Of a DNA stretch of 50,506 nt, positions 22,329-30,658 are shown in pieces. How positions within the stretch are numbered: position 1 is the first letter of the stretch; each line of letters begins with the position of its first letter. The stretch is from Nonomuraea basaltis (GTDB lineage Bacteria > Actinomycetota > Actinomycetes > Streptosporangiales > Streptosporangiaceae), in assembly GCF_005893125.1 (NCBI RefSeq), contig NZ_VCJS01000087.1, positions 1-50,506 on the forward strand, written 5' to 3'. The notes below the pieces were generated by a model. That model saw only the letters and a program-made list of their open reading frames with translations, was not told the origin of the DNA and searched no databases. Position numbers and translations under genes: made by a program.

Positions 22329-25300
22329 TTGTCCTTTTTACGAACCCGGCTCGCGGCGGCCTTATCGGGCATCGCCCTCGTCCTCACAACCGGCGTGGCG
22401 CTGTCCGCCCCGCCGGAGGCATCCGCGGCCACCGAGCCCGCTGAGACCCAGCCCCCCGGTGCCGCCACCCTCACCCTCATCACCGGAGACGTCGTCGACT
22501 ACCGGCCGCCCGCTCAAGGCGGCGTCCCCTCTGTCGCCATCAGGCCCGCTCCCCGGCCCGACGGCGGACCCATCACGTTCGCCACGCTGCCCAGCAGGGA
22601 CGGCGGGTACCTCGCCCTGCCCTCGGACGCCGCCGCGATGGTCGCCGCGGGGGCTCTCGACGAGGAGCTGTTCGACGTCGAGACGCTGGCGCGCGATCAG
22701 CGTGCCGAGGCGATCCCACTGATCATCACCTACACCGGCGACCAGTCGCTCTCACGGGCCGCGGACGCCCTGCCTGCCAGCGAGAACGTACGCGCGCTCG
22801 GCAGCGTCAACGGCGCCGCTCTCACCGTGCCCGCGGACGGCGCGGACGAGTTCTGGGCCGGGCTCCGCACCGCCAGGTCCGCCGCCGGCATCGCCAAGAT
22901 CTGGCTGGACCGCAAGACGGAGGCGTCGCTCGACCGGAGCGTCCCGCTGATCGGCGCGCCCATCGGCTGGGAGAAGGGCTTCGACGGCAAGGGCGTCAAG
23001 GTCGCCGTCCTCGACACCGGCATCGACGCCGGCCACGCTGACTTCGCCGGCCGGATCCTGGCGACCGAGAACTTCTCCGACGCCCCCGGCATCGCCGACA
23101 GGCTGGGCCACGGCACCCACGTGGCCTCGACGATCGCGGGTGCCGGGGAGAGGTACAAGGGTGTCGCGCCCGCCGCGTCCCTGCTGGTCGGCAAGGTGCT
23201 CGGAGACGGCGGCCGCGGCGACTGGTCGTGGGCGATCGCCGGCATGGAGTGGGCCGCCGAGCAGGGCGCCGACGTGGTCAACATGAGCCTGGGCAGCTGC
23301 TGCGGCGACGGCACGGACCCTATGAGCCAGGCGCTCAACGAGCTGACGAAGAAGCACGGCACGCTCTTCGTCACGGCGGCGGGCAACGAGTCGGACCCGC
23401 TCACCGTCAGCGTCCCGGCGGCGGCCGACGAGGCGCTGGCCGTGGGCGCCGTGGACAAGACGACGGGCACGAACCTCGCGGACTTCTCCAGCCGGGGCCC
23501 CAGGCTCGGGGACGCGGCCGTCAAGCCCAACATCGTCGCCCCCGGCGTGGACATCGTCGCCGCCCGCTCAACCGGCTCCAGCGCGCCGCCGGTGCCCGGC
23601 GACGACCGCTACACATCGAACAGCGGCACCTCCATGGCGACCCCGCACGTGGCCGGCGCGGCCGCGATCCTGGCCCAGCAGCACCCCGTCTGGCGGGCGG
23701 CCGAGCTGCGCGACGCGCTGACCTCCACGGCCGAGCGGAACGACGCCCACAACTGGTTCGAGCAGGGCAGCGGCCGGGTGAACGTGGCCCGCGCGGTCAC
23801 CCAGAGCGTCTTCGCGACCTCCGCGGTCGACTTCCGCCTGCTGGGCAAATCCGCCGCCACCCGGCAGATCACGTACCGCAACACCGGCGGCGCGCCCGTC
23901 ACGCTGGCCCTGTCCCTCGTCACCCGCGGCTGGAGCGGCCGGCCCGCCCCCGCCAAGGCGATCGCCCTCGGCGCGGAGAGCGTCACGGTGCCCGCGAACG
24001 GCACCGCCACCGTGGAACTCGAAGTGGATCCGGCAGCCGGGCCGATCGGCGCCTACGGCGGCTGGGTCACGGCGGCCGGCGGCGACGACGTGCGGCTGGT
24101 GACCCCGTTCAGCTACTACACGGGCCCGGCCACGCACTCCCTCGAGGTGTCGCTGGTCAACTCGTACGGGACCAAGGAGTTCTTCCCGGGCTACCAGGCC
24201 GAGCCGATCGTGTACGCGATCCCGCTGCGACGCCCGAACAGTCCCGAAGATCCCTTCAACCCGTACGGCTACTACTACCTGCGCACGGATTTCTCCGGAA
24301 TCGGCGAGTTCGCGCTGCCCGCCGGCGACTACGAGGTGATCGGCCTGGTCGCCGAGAACCGGATCAGCAACCGCAACAGCTGGGTGATCGAGAACGTCAC
24401 CCTGGACGCCGACAAAACGGTCACCCTGGACGCACGCAAGACGGTGCCCATCAGACCGGACACCCCGAACGCGGCGGACGGGGGCGGTCAGGCGTACTAC
24501 GTGCGCACGTTCACCGACCGGACGTGGCCCGTCTCCCTGTACGGCGGCTCGGTGGGCGGCGGCCACAACCTGTACGTCACGCCGGTCTCCGGACCCAAGG
24601 CAGGCAAGCTCAGGCTGTCCCACCAGTGGAACCTGGAGCCTCCGGTCCTCACCTCCGCCACGGCCGGCCAGATCGGGCTGCATCCGGCCTACGACATGGA
24701 CTCCATGCGCGCGCTCCGCTCGGTCACGACATATCCCATCGTCTCCGTCGGGCAGGGCCGGCCCGAGGACTTCGACGGGATTGACGTGACGGGCAAGGTC
24801 GTCCTGGCCGGGATCCCGGTCGAGGGCGGGGGCGGGACACCGTACGTCACCGCGAGTGCGAAAATGGACGACGCCGCTCAGAACGCCTCCCGGCGCGGGG
24901 CGGCAGGCATCCTCGGCTACCTGGACGTCGACGGCGGCCGGGCGCGGGTGCCCGCGGGCGGGTGGGCGCTCCAGCGGCTGGGCCTGCCGGCCGCGGAGGG
25001 CCGCGCCGTACGCGCCGCGCTCGGCAAGGGGCCGGTCTCGCTGCGGCTGGAGCCCTACACGGGACCGGCCGTCACCTACCACCTCCGCTTCGACGAGCGC
25101 GGCCGGGTGCCCGCCAGGCCGGCGAAAGTCCGCATGGGGGACCTGGTGCGGATCGACGCCGCATACCACGCCGACCAGCCGGACACCAGCGGGTGGGAGT
25201 ACGGGGAGTCGTCGGCCGGCGAGGAGCCCGGGCGCATGACGTACGGCGGGGCGCTGCGGATGCCGGTCGCCCGCACCGAGTACTTCGGCCCGGTATCGGA

Positions 25301-26117
25301 TGACGTGACCTGGTCGCGGACGATCACCAACAACGGGCTGGACCTACGCTCGGCCGACCGGTTCACACGTCGCGACCGGCGGCTGACGGAGCGGTGGTTC
25401 AGGGCGCCGCTGGTGCCGGGGGCAGCGGACCTGCCGGCGGGGTATCCGGCGGAGGTGCCGTGCGCGCTGTGCCGGGACGGCGACCGCTTCGTGCCCGCCG
25501 AGCAGTGGCTGGACTCCGACCCCCGGCACTACAGCAGCCTGAGCCCGGTCACGTCCGCGCCCCGGTTGTTCGCCGGCGATCAGGAGGTGCCGGTGCAGGG
25601 GCGGCGGCCGCGGTCGTTCAGCGTTCCGGGGACGGCGGGGCCGTACCGGCTGGAGGCAGTGGACGCAACCGGACGAGCACTGTCCCGAAAGGTCACCACA
25701 ACCTCAAGCTTCACCTCTTCGCCCCCATCGGGCACACCTCGCGGATACTCCTGCACCTTCGGGACCACGTGCGCCTTCCAACCGGCCGTCCAGCTCACGT
25801 ACGACCTGCCACTCGACCTGCTCAACCGCGCTGAGGCCGGCGCGAGGTACGCCTTCGAGCTGCGGGCCGGCGCGCATTCGGCCGTGCGTCGGGCGCCTGC
25901 CGTCACCCGGGCCAGGGTGGAGTACTCGGTCGACGACGGCGCCACGTGGCGGGACGCCTCCCGGGTCAGGAAGGTGGGCGACGGCCGGTTCCGGGTGGAG
26001 CTGACGCATCCCCCGCTGGCGCAGACGAGCGGGTATGTGTCGCTGCGCGTCACCGCGCCGGACACGGCGGGCGGCGCTGTGACCCAGACCATCGACCGCG
26101 CGTACGCGCTGCGCTAG
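22329..26117 (+). CDS. Secreted S8 (subtilisin-like) serine protease, very large
   Basis: The 1262-residue precursor starts at TTG 22329 (GAAAGG 8 nt upstream) with a signal peptide (about 1-34). A propeptide-like region extends to about 195. The S8 catalytic domain (about 205-500) has Asp229 in VAVLDTGID, His261 in GHGTHVAS and Ser435 in SGTSMATPHVAG, all intact. A long C-terminal part of beta-type domains follows, including a PA-like insert (about 800-870, DVTGKVVLAGIPVEGG). It probably degrades extracellular protein. Codons 4 and 12 are both TTA (22338-22340 and 22362-22364), very rare in this DNA, which would make synthesis depend on the bldA-type leucyl tRNA. A cellobiose-repressor-like box lies upstream and a strong hairpin follows. 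Confidence 0.93.
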   Translation: MSFLRTRLAAALSGIALVLTTGVALSAPPEASAATEPAETQPPGAATLTLITGDVVDYRPPAQGGVPSVAIRPAPRPDGGPITFATLPSRDGGYLALPSDAAAMVAAGALDEELFDVETLARDQRAEAIPLIITYTGDQSLSRAADALPASENVRALGSVNGAALTVPADGADEFWAGLRTARSAAGIAKIWLDRKTEASLDRSVPLIGAPIGWEKGFDGKGVKVAVLDTGIDAGHADFAGRILATENFSDAPGIADRLGHGTHVASTIAGAGERYKGVAPAASLLVGKVLGDGGRGDWSWAIAGMEWAAEQGADVVNMSLGSCCGDGTDPMSQALNELTKKHGTLFVTAAGNESDPLTVSVPAAADEALAVGAVDKTTGTNLADFSSRGPRLGDAAVKPNIVAPGVDIVAARSTGSSAPPVPGDDRYTSNSGTSMATPHVAGAAAILAQQHPVWRAAELRDALTSTAERNDAHNWFEQGSGRVNVARAVTQSVFATSAVDFRLLGKSAATRQITYRNTGGAPVTLALSLVTRGWSGRPAPAKAIALGAESVTVPANGTATVELEVDPAAGPIGAYGGWVTAAGGDDVRLVTPFSYYTGPATHSLEVSLVNSYGTKEFFPGYQAEPIVYAIPLRRPNSPEDPFNPYGYYYLRTDFSGIGEFALPAGDYEVIGLVAENRISNRNSWVIENVTLDADKTVTLDARKTVPIRPDTPNAADGGGQAYYVRTFTDRTWPVSLYGGSVGGGHNLYVTPVSGPKAGKLRLSHQWNLEPPVLTSATAGQIGLHPAYDMDSMRALRSVTTYPIVSVGQGRPEDFDGIDVTGKVVLAGIPVEGGGGTPYVTASAKMDDAAQNASRRGAAGILGYLDVDGGRARVPAGGWALQRLGLPAAEGRAVRAALGKGPVSLRLEPYTGPAVTYHLRFDERGRVPARPAKVRMGDLVRIDAAYHADQPDTSGWEYGESSAGEEPGRMTYGGALRMPVARTEYFGPVSDDVTWSRTITNNGLDLRSADRFTRRDRRLTERWFRAPLVPGAADLPAGYPAEVPCALCRDGDRFVPAEQWLDSDPRHYSSLSPVTSAPRLFAGDQEVPVQGRRPRSFSVPGTAGPYRLEAVDATGRALSRKVTTTSSFTSSPPSGTPRGYSCTFGTTCAFQPAVQLTYDLPLDLLNRAEAGARYAFELRAGAHSAVRRAPAVTRARVEYSVDDGATWRDASRVRKVGDGRFRVELTHPPLAQTSGYVSLRVTAPDTAGGAVTQTIDRAYALR

Positions 26118-26130
26118 CACGAGCACCGGC

Positions 26131-26162
26131 GACGGCGGCCAAGGATTTCTTTGGCCGCCGTC
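26131..26162 (+). terminator. Hairpin terminator after the S8 protease
   Basis: GACGGCGGCCAA (26131-26142) and TTGGCCGCCGTC (26151-26162) pair perfectly, with extra G-C and G-U pairs in the 8-nt interval leaving a tetraloop. It begins 13 nt after the protease stop. The remaining DNA to 26339 shows no gene and is unusually rich in CAC/ACC repeats of low complexity. Confidence 0.8.
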
Positions 26163-26339
26163 CGCTCCTGCCACCCCACATACCGACGCTCACAGCCGAC
26201 GTTTCTCCACAGGACAATTCCGGTACCCGCCCGCCATCCACAGAACCCGATTCACCGTCACCCCGACCCCATCCGACCCAGCATCCTCGTTGCCACATCG
26301 ACACCACGCACGCACCTCCCCGTCGAGAGGAAGCACGAG

Positions 26340-26444
26340 ATGCCCGGAGGCCCGCCCACACTCGGGTTCAGCCTGATCGTCTACGCCACGGTCGGCCTGG
26401 TGACCCTGATCGCCCTCAAGCTGAGGAGGCGGAGGCACAGGTGA
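26340..26444 (+). CDS. 34-residue single-pass membrane peptide
   Basis: The short gene starts at ATG 26340 with GAGAGGAAG about 8 nt upstream. It encodes a peptide with one membrane helix (FSLIVYATVGLVTLIALKL) and a basic end RRRRHR. Its stop overlaps the GTG start of the glycosyltransferase by GTGA, so the two are translationally coupled. The tight coupling and correct ribosome binding site support a real gene. It may be a small subunit or stabiliser of the membrane glycosyltransferase; this is inference. Confidence 0.6.
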   Translation: MPGGPPTLGFSLIVYATVGLVTLIALKLRRRRHR

Positions 26445-27490
26445 AGACCCTCACGATCATCGTCCCGGCCCACAACGAGGAGCACGGCCTCCCCGCAACC
26501 CTCCAGTCCATAGCAGCCCAAACCATCCCACCCGAGAAGGTCATCGTCGTCGACGACGGCTCGACCGACCGCACCAGCGAGGTGGCCGCCGCCTACGGCG
26601 TGACGGTCCTGCGCCCACCCCGCAACCTCGGCAGCAAGGCCAAGGCCCAAAACCACGCGCTCCCCCACTGCGGCACCGACCTGGTCCTGGCCGTGGACGC
26701 CGATACCGTGCTCGCCCCCGACTACATCGAGCGCATCAAGCCCGCCTTCGACGACCCAGACGTGGGCGTGGCAGCGGGCAACGTACAGACCCGATTCACC
26801 CGCACACCCTGGGAACGCGGCAGGTCCACCGAATATCTCTTCGGCTTCCACTGGCACCGCCCGATCCAGCAGCTCGCCAACAGCCCCATGGTCTGCTCAG
26901 GCTGCTGTTCGGTGTTCAGACGCACCACCCTGACCGCGTTCGGCGGCTTCCCTGAACGCACCATCGTCGAGGACATGGACTTCACCTGGAGCCAGCAGTC
27001 GGAGGGCCGCAGGGCGGTCTACGTAGCCGACGCCATGGCCTGGGCCGCCGACCCGGAAACCCTCACCTACCTGCGCAAACAGGTGTGGCGCTGGATGGCG
27101 GGCTTCATGCAGAACGTCCGCCTCCACCTCCCCCGCCTGCTCACCCGCAAGCCCATGCTGGCCACCTGGATCGTGCTGGCCCTCCTGGAGATCCTCCTGG
27201 CCCCGCTCTGGTGGGCCACCCCGCTGGTCCTCACGCTCGCCCTGCACGAGCCGGTGGCCCGCACGATGACCTGGTGGGCCGGCAGCGAGCTGCTCCTCAC
27301 CGTCCCCGCCCTCCTCTACGCGGCCAAACGCCGCCGCCTCCCCGTCCGGCAGGTCCTGGTCAACCTGCCCTTCGTCTACCTGAACAAGGCCGTCAACCTC
27401 TACTACGCCTGGAAGGCCATGGTGGTGGAGCTGATCATGGTCCCCCTCCGTCTGTCCCGTGGCCTCCTCATCTACGAGAAAGGCCGTTGA
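26441..27490 (+). CDS. Membrane-bound family 2 glycosyltransferase
   Basis: The 349-residue protein starts at GTG 26441. The GT-A domain (about 1-230) has IIVPAHNEEHGLP, the nucleotide-sugar aspartates VVDDGSTD and AVDADT, the acceptor acid in VEDMDFTW and the processive motif QVWRW. Three to four membrane segments follow (TWIVLALLEILLAPLWWATPL, SELLLTVPALLYA, LPFVYLNKAVNLYYAWKA). This layout is that of chitin-, hyaluronan- or poly-GlcNAc-synthase-like enzymes. It thus probably makes an extracellular polysaccharide; sugar unknown. A 34-residue membrane peptide gene is coupled upstream. No other polysaccharide genes are adjacent. Confidence 0.9.
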   Translation: MKTLTIIVPAHNEEHGLPATLQSIAAQTIPPEKVIVVDDGSTDRTSEVAAAYGVTVLRPPRNLGSKAKAQNHALPHCGTDLVLAVDADTVLAPDYIERIKPAFDDPDVGVAAGNVQTRFTRTPWERGRSTEYLFGFHWHRPIQQLANSPMVCSGCCSVFRRTTLTAFGGFPERTIVEDMDFTWSQQSEGRRAVYVADAMAWAADPETLTYLRKQVWRWMAGFMQNVRLHLPRLLTRKPMLATWIVLALLEILLAPLWWATPLVLTLALHEPVARTMTWWAGSELLLTVPALLYAAKRRRLPVRQVLVNLPFVYLNKAVNLYYAWKAMVVELIMVPLRLSRGLLIYEKGR

Positions 27491-27563
27491 CCTCCGGCAA
27501 CCGCCCGTAGAGCTCTCCGTCGTCCCGCAGGATGACGTACTCGAGGAAGCCGTCCGGCATCGG

Positions 27564-28466
27564 TCAGCCCTGGTCGACGGCCCGGAAGAGCGCACCCACC
27601 AGGCCTTCGACCAGCGGTTGCGGACGGCGCCGCCCGGCGGTGGCCACCCCGATGTAGCGGGTGGGGCGCGGCGGCTGGATCGGCACGATGGCGAGGGCCG
27701 TGGCCGAGTGGTCGAGCGCCACCTGGGGGATCAGCGAGACGCCGACACCTGTGGCGACAAGGGACTGGGCGAAGAAATAGTCGCTCGTGGCACCTGCGAA
27801 CCTGGGCTCGAAGCCGGCACGCTCGGCGTAGCGCCGCAGGTAGTCCTGGGTCTTGGTACAGCCGAGGACCCAGCGCTCGTCGGCGAGTTCGGTCAGATCG
27901 AGCGCCTCACGGCCGGCGAGCCGATGCCCCTTCGGCAGGACGACCGACATGGGGTCCTCCATCAGCGGGGTCCAGCGGAGGGTTGATCGGTCACCCCGCG
28001 CGAGAGGGAGCGGACCATCGAAGTGATAGGCGATGGCGAGATCGGCCGTTCCTTCGCGTACAAGCGGAAGGCTGTCCTCCGGCTCACGCTCCAGCACGTT
28101 GATCTCCACGTCGGGATGATCGGCCACGAACGGGGTGAGCGCGCGCGGAAGGAGGCGGCGTCCGCCGCTGCTGAACGTGGCGATCGTCAGCCTGGTGCGG
28201 CCGGCCGCGATCCGGTCGATCTGTTCCTGCGCGTGGTGGAGCTCGGCGAAGACGGCCTCGGCGGCCTCGATGAGGAGCCGGCCGGCCTCGGTGAGCACCA
28301 CTCCGCGGGTGCTCCGCTCGACGACTGCCGCGCCGATCGAACGTTCCAGGGTGGCGATGTGCTGGGAGACCGCCGAAGGGGTGAACAGCAGCGCGGCGGC
28401 CGCCTTGCTGAAGCTGCCCTGCCTGGCCACCTCCCGGAGAATCCGGAGCCGTTGCACGTCGATCAA
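27564..28466 (-). CDS. LysR family transcriptional regulator
   Basis: The 300-residue regulator has the LysR HTH (LRILREVARQGSFSKAAAAL, PSAVSQHIATLER) and a substrate-binding domain (FSSGGRRLLPRALTPFVADHPD, GVSLIPQVAL). The start is taken as TTG 28464-28466 (LIDVQRLRIL), with AGGAAAA upstream; in-frame sequence further upstream is not LysR-like. It is divergent from the epimerase gene with 71 nt between, where TAAGCA and TGCTTA form an inverted repeat. It probably controls the epimerase/aldo-keto reductase pair; the co-inducer is unknown. Confidence 0.92.
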   Translation of the reverse strand: MIDVQRLRILREVARQGSFSKAAAALLFTPSAVSQHIATLERSIGAAVVERSTRGVVLTEAGRLLIEAAEAVFAELHHAQEQIDRIAAGRTRLTIATFSSGGRRLLPRALTPFVADHPDVEINVLEREPEDSLPLVREGTADLAIAYHFDGPLPLARGDRSTLRWTPLMEDPMSVVLPKGHRLAGREALDLTELADERWVLGCTKTQDYLRRYAERAGFEPRFAGATSDYFFAQSLVATGVGVSLIPQVALDHSATALAIVPIQPPRPTRYIGVATAGRRRPQPLVEGLVGALFRAVDQG

Positions 28467-28486
28467 CAGTTTTCCTAACAGCCGAT

Positions 28487-28510
28487 TAAGCAAGCCGGCA
28501 CTTCTGCTTA
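28487..28510. promoter_or_regulatory. Candidate LysR binding site
   Basis: TAAGCA (28487-28492) and TGCTTA (28505-28510) form a 6-bp inverted repeat with a 12-nt spacer in the divergent region between the LysR gene and the epimerase. LysR sites usually have the T-N11-A core within dyads of this kind. Inferred from position and symmetry. Confidence 0.5.
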
Positions 28511-28537
28511 TCACCCTATCCAGGCAGGGTCGATGCC

Positions 28538-29488
28538 GTGAACAACGTATGCGTCATCGGTGGCAGCCGTTACTTCGGGCGGCGTCTGATCGAGTCACTT
28601 CGCGACTCCGGTGCCCGCGTCACGGTGATCAACCGCGGGTCGGTGCCGCCGCCTCCTGGGATCACCCACCTCACCGCCGATCGCGACGACGAGAAGGCTC
28701 TCGGCGCCGCGGTCGGGAACCGCGAGTTCGATGCCGTGATCGACCAGGTCTGCTACACGCCGTACCAGGCCGCGATCGCGCGCCGGGTTTTCGGGCGCCG
28801 CACTTCGCGGTATGTGATGACCTCGACCATGGAGGTCTACGACCCGGCCACCTCCGAGCTGATCCCGCCGGCCGTCCCGGAGGTGCCGGTCACCGAAGAG
28901 GCCGTCGATCCCGCCTCGTGGCCGGTCCCGCCCGGCCAGCCCTGGCACGATCCGGGGCGGATGGAGGGCGTCTTCGGCGAGGCGACGCGCTATGCCGAGG
29001 GAAAGCGGCAGGCCGAGGCGGTCTTCACCCGGGAGAGCCCGTTCGCGTTCGTCACCGTGCGCAGCGCGCATGTCCTGGGCATCGGAGCCAGAGACTTCAC
29101 CGGACGACTCGAACACTACGTCGAGCGGATCCTGGCGGGCCGGCCCGTCGACGTCCACCGCGATCGGTTCCCGACCTCCTTCATCAACGACGAAGAGATC
29201 GCCGGCCTGCTCTTCTGGGCGGCGGGCGCGGAGTTCACCGGCGCCGTCAACGCCTCCTCCCATGGCGAGCTCAGCGTGACCGGCCTGTGCGACCTCATCG
29301 CGGCGGAGACCGGGCGGAAAGCGGACTACCGGCTGGTCGACGGCGGGGAGGCGTCGCCGTTCTCCTTCGATCGCCACTACGCCATGGGCAATGGCCGCGC
29401 GGCCCGGCTCGGATACGCGTTCTCCACGACCACGGACTGGCTGCCGAAGGCCATCGCCATGGCGATCGACCTGCGGAAGGGCACCTGA
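28538..29488 (+). CDS. NAD-dependent epimerase/dehydratase (extended SDR)
   Basis: This 316-residue protein starts at GTG 28538. The cofactor motif is atypical, VIGGSRYFGRRL, as in CSP41-like or isoflavone-reductase-like extended SDRs. The catalytic YxxxK is present as YAEGK near residue 152, and TSTMEVY supplies the conserved Ser/Thr region. The protein should bind NAD(P) and act on a sugar-nucleotide or small carbonyl; the substrate is not readable. Its TGA is followed after one base by the aldo-keto reductase ATG, so both are one transcription unit, probably driven from the LysR-divergent promoter. Confidence 0.85.
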   Translation: MNNVCVIGGSRYFGRRLIESLRDSGARVTVINRGSVPPPPGITHLTADRDDEKALGAAVGNREFDAVIDQVCYTPYQAAIARRVFGRRTSRYVMTSTMEVYDPATSELIPPAVPEVPVTEEAVDPASWPVPPGQPWHDPGRMEGVFGEATRYAEGKRQAEAVFTRESPFAFVTVRSAHVLGIGARDFTGRLEHYVERILAGRPVDVHRDRFPTSFINDEEIAGLLFWAAGAEFTGAVNASSHGELSVTGLCDLIAAETGRKADYRLVDGGEASPFSFDRHYAMGNGRAARLGYAFSTTTDWLPKAIAMAIDLRKGT

Positions 29489-29489
29489 C

Positions 29490-30371
29490 ATGCGTACTCG
29501 TCGCATCGGCGACGTCGAGGTGGGCGCGGTGGGACTGGGCGCCATGCCGCTGTCCATCGAAGGACGGCCGGACGAGGGCAGGGCGATCGCCACCATCCAC
29601 GGCGCTCTGGACGCCGGGGTGACCCTGATCGACACCGCCGACTCCTACCACTGGCACGCGGGCGAGACCGGGCACAACGAGGAACTGATCGCACGAGCGC
29701 TGGCCACGTATGGCGGCGATACGAGCTCCGTCCTGATCGCCACCAAGGGCGGACGAGGCCGGCCGGGAGACGGCTCCTGGACCGTGACCGGCACGCCCAA
29801 GCATCTCAAACGGGCCTGTGAAGGGTCGCTCAAGCGCCTCGGGGTGGACGCCATCGGCCTCTACCAGCTCCACAAGCCGGACCCGAAGGTCCCCTGGGCC
29901 GAATCCGTCACGGCACTGCGCGAGCTGCTGGACGAAGGCAAGATCAGGATGGCCGGGCTCTCGAACGTGAACGTCCGGCAGATCCTGGAGGCACGCCAGA
30001 TGCTTGGCGACCGGCTCGTCTCGGTGCAGAACCGCTACTCGCCGAGCGTCCGCGACAGCGACCCGGAGATGGAGCTGTGCCGGCGGCTCGGCATCGCGTT
30101 CCTTCCGTGGAGCCCGCTGGGCGGCATCTCCCGTAGCTCGCTCGACGGTTCCTCCGCGCTCGACCCGGCCGAGACCGCCTTCCACGCCTTCCATACGGTC
30201 GCGGCCGAACGCGGCGTGAGCCCGCAGAGGGTATGCCTGGCCTGGCTGCTCGCCCGCTCCCCGATGATCGTGCCCATCCCGGGTGCCAGTCGCCCCGAGA
30301 CGATCCGCGACTCCGCGGCCGCCTCCGACCTGCTGCTCAGCGAGGACGAGCTCACCCGGCTGCGCATCTGA
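29490..30371 (+). CDS. Aldo/keto reductase
   Basis: The 293-residue TIM-barrel enzyme has the AKR catalytic tetrad: Asp in DTADSYHW, Tyr in the same segment, Lys in IATKGGRG and His in YQLHKPDP. The C-terminal segment VPIPGASRPETIRDSA fits NADPH binding. It reduces aldehydes or ketones; the substrate is not deducible. It begins one nucleotide after the epimerase stop (AAGGG about 10 nt before the ATG), so the two enzymes probably act in one pathway under the divergent LysR regulator. Confidence 0.93.
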   Translation: MRTRRIGDVEVGAVGLGAMPLSIEGRPDEGRAIATIHGALDAGVTLIDTADSYHWHAGETGHNEELIARALATYGGDTSSVLIATKGGRGRPGDGSWTVTGTPKHLKRACEGSLKRLGVDAIGLYQLHKPDPKVPWAESVTALRELLDEGKIRMAGLSNVNVRQILEARQMLGDRLVSVQNRYSPSVRDSDPEMELCRRLGIAFLPWSPLGGISRSSLDGSSALDPAETAFHAFHTVAAERGVSPQRVCLAWLLARSPMIVPIPGASRPETIRDSAAASDLLLSEDELTRLRI

Positions 30372-30473
30372 CCCGCGCCCGCCTCCCTACGACATGAGCC
30401 AACGGGTGGAGCTCCGTGCGCTCAACGCCGAAGGCGCCACCATCACACCAACGACATACAGTGCCCTGACCAG

Positions 30474-30513
30474 CAAAAAGACCCGATTCCACGATGGAAA
30501 TCAGGCCCTTTTG
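30474..30513 (-). terminator. Intrinsic terminator of tRNA-Ala copy 2
   Basis: On the minus strand just after the tRNA, AAAAGGGCCTGATTTCCA pairs with TGGAATCGGGTCTTTTT around loop TCG, with a bulged T and one mismatch. The stem ends in a T-run, giving a classical factor-independent terminator. Confidence 0.75.
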
Positions 30514-30519
30514 ATCTTG

Positions 30520-30592
30520 TGGAGCTATGGGGATTCGAACCCCAGACCTCCTCCATGCCATGGAGGCGCGCTACCAACTGCGCTATAGCCCC
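30520..30592 (-). tRNA. tRNA-Ala (anticodon GGC), copy 2
   Basis: Seventy-three nucleotides, identical to copy 1 at 226-298 except for one base at position 8-9 after the acceptor stem (A here, G there). Anticodon loop ATGGCAT gives GGC. No encoded CCA. Both copies share orientation, so they form a 73-bp direct repeat about 30.3 kb apart. A truncated LysR gene lies 66 nt upstream of this copy. Confidence 0.97.
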
Positions 30593-30658
30593 TGGTCACC
30601 GCTTCGAGTCCACCCGTTGCGGCGCTCCGAGAGCATATAGCCATCCGCGCCCATTCGC

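Noticed and set aside
26163..26339. Possible gene between the S8 protease and the 34-residue peptide
   Set aside because: The stretch is C-rich low-complexity DNA with CCAC/ACCC repeats, with no coding signature in any frame.
27470..27560. 30-codon minus-strand frame directly after the LysR stop (MPDGFLEYVILRDDGELYG)
   Set aside because: It overlaps the 3' end of the glycosyltransferase, lacks a clear ribosome binding site, and I recognise no family. It could be a relic but the evidence is too thin.
30395..30588. Plus-strand frame with SYGDSNPRPPPCHGG
   Set aside because: It is the well-known spurious translation across a tRNA gene.
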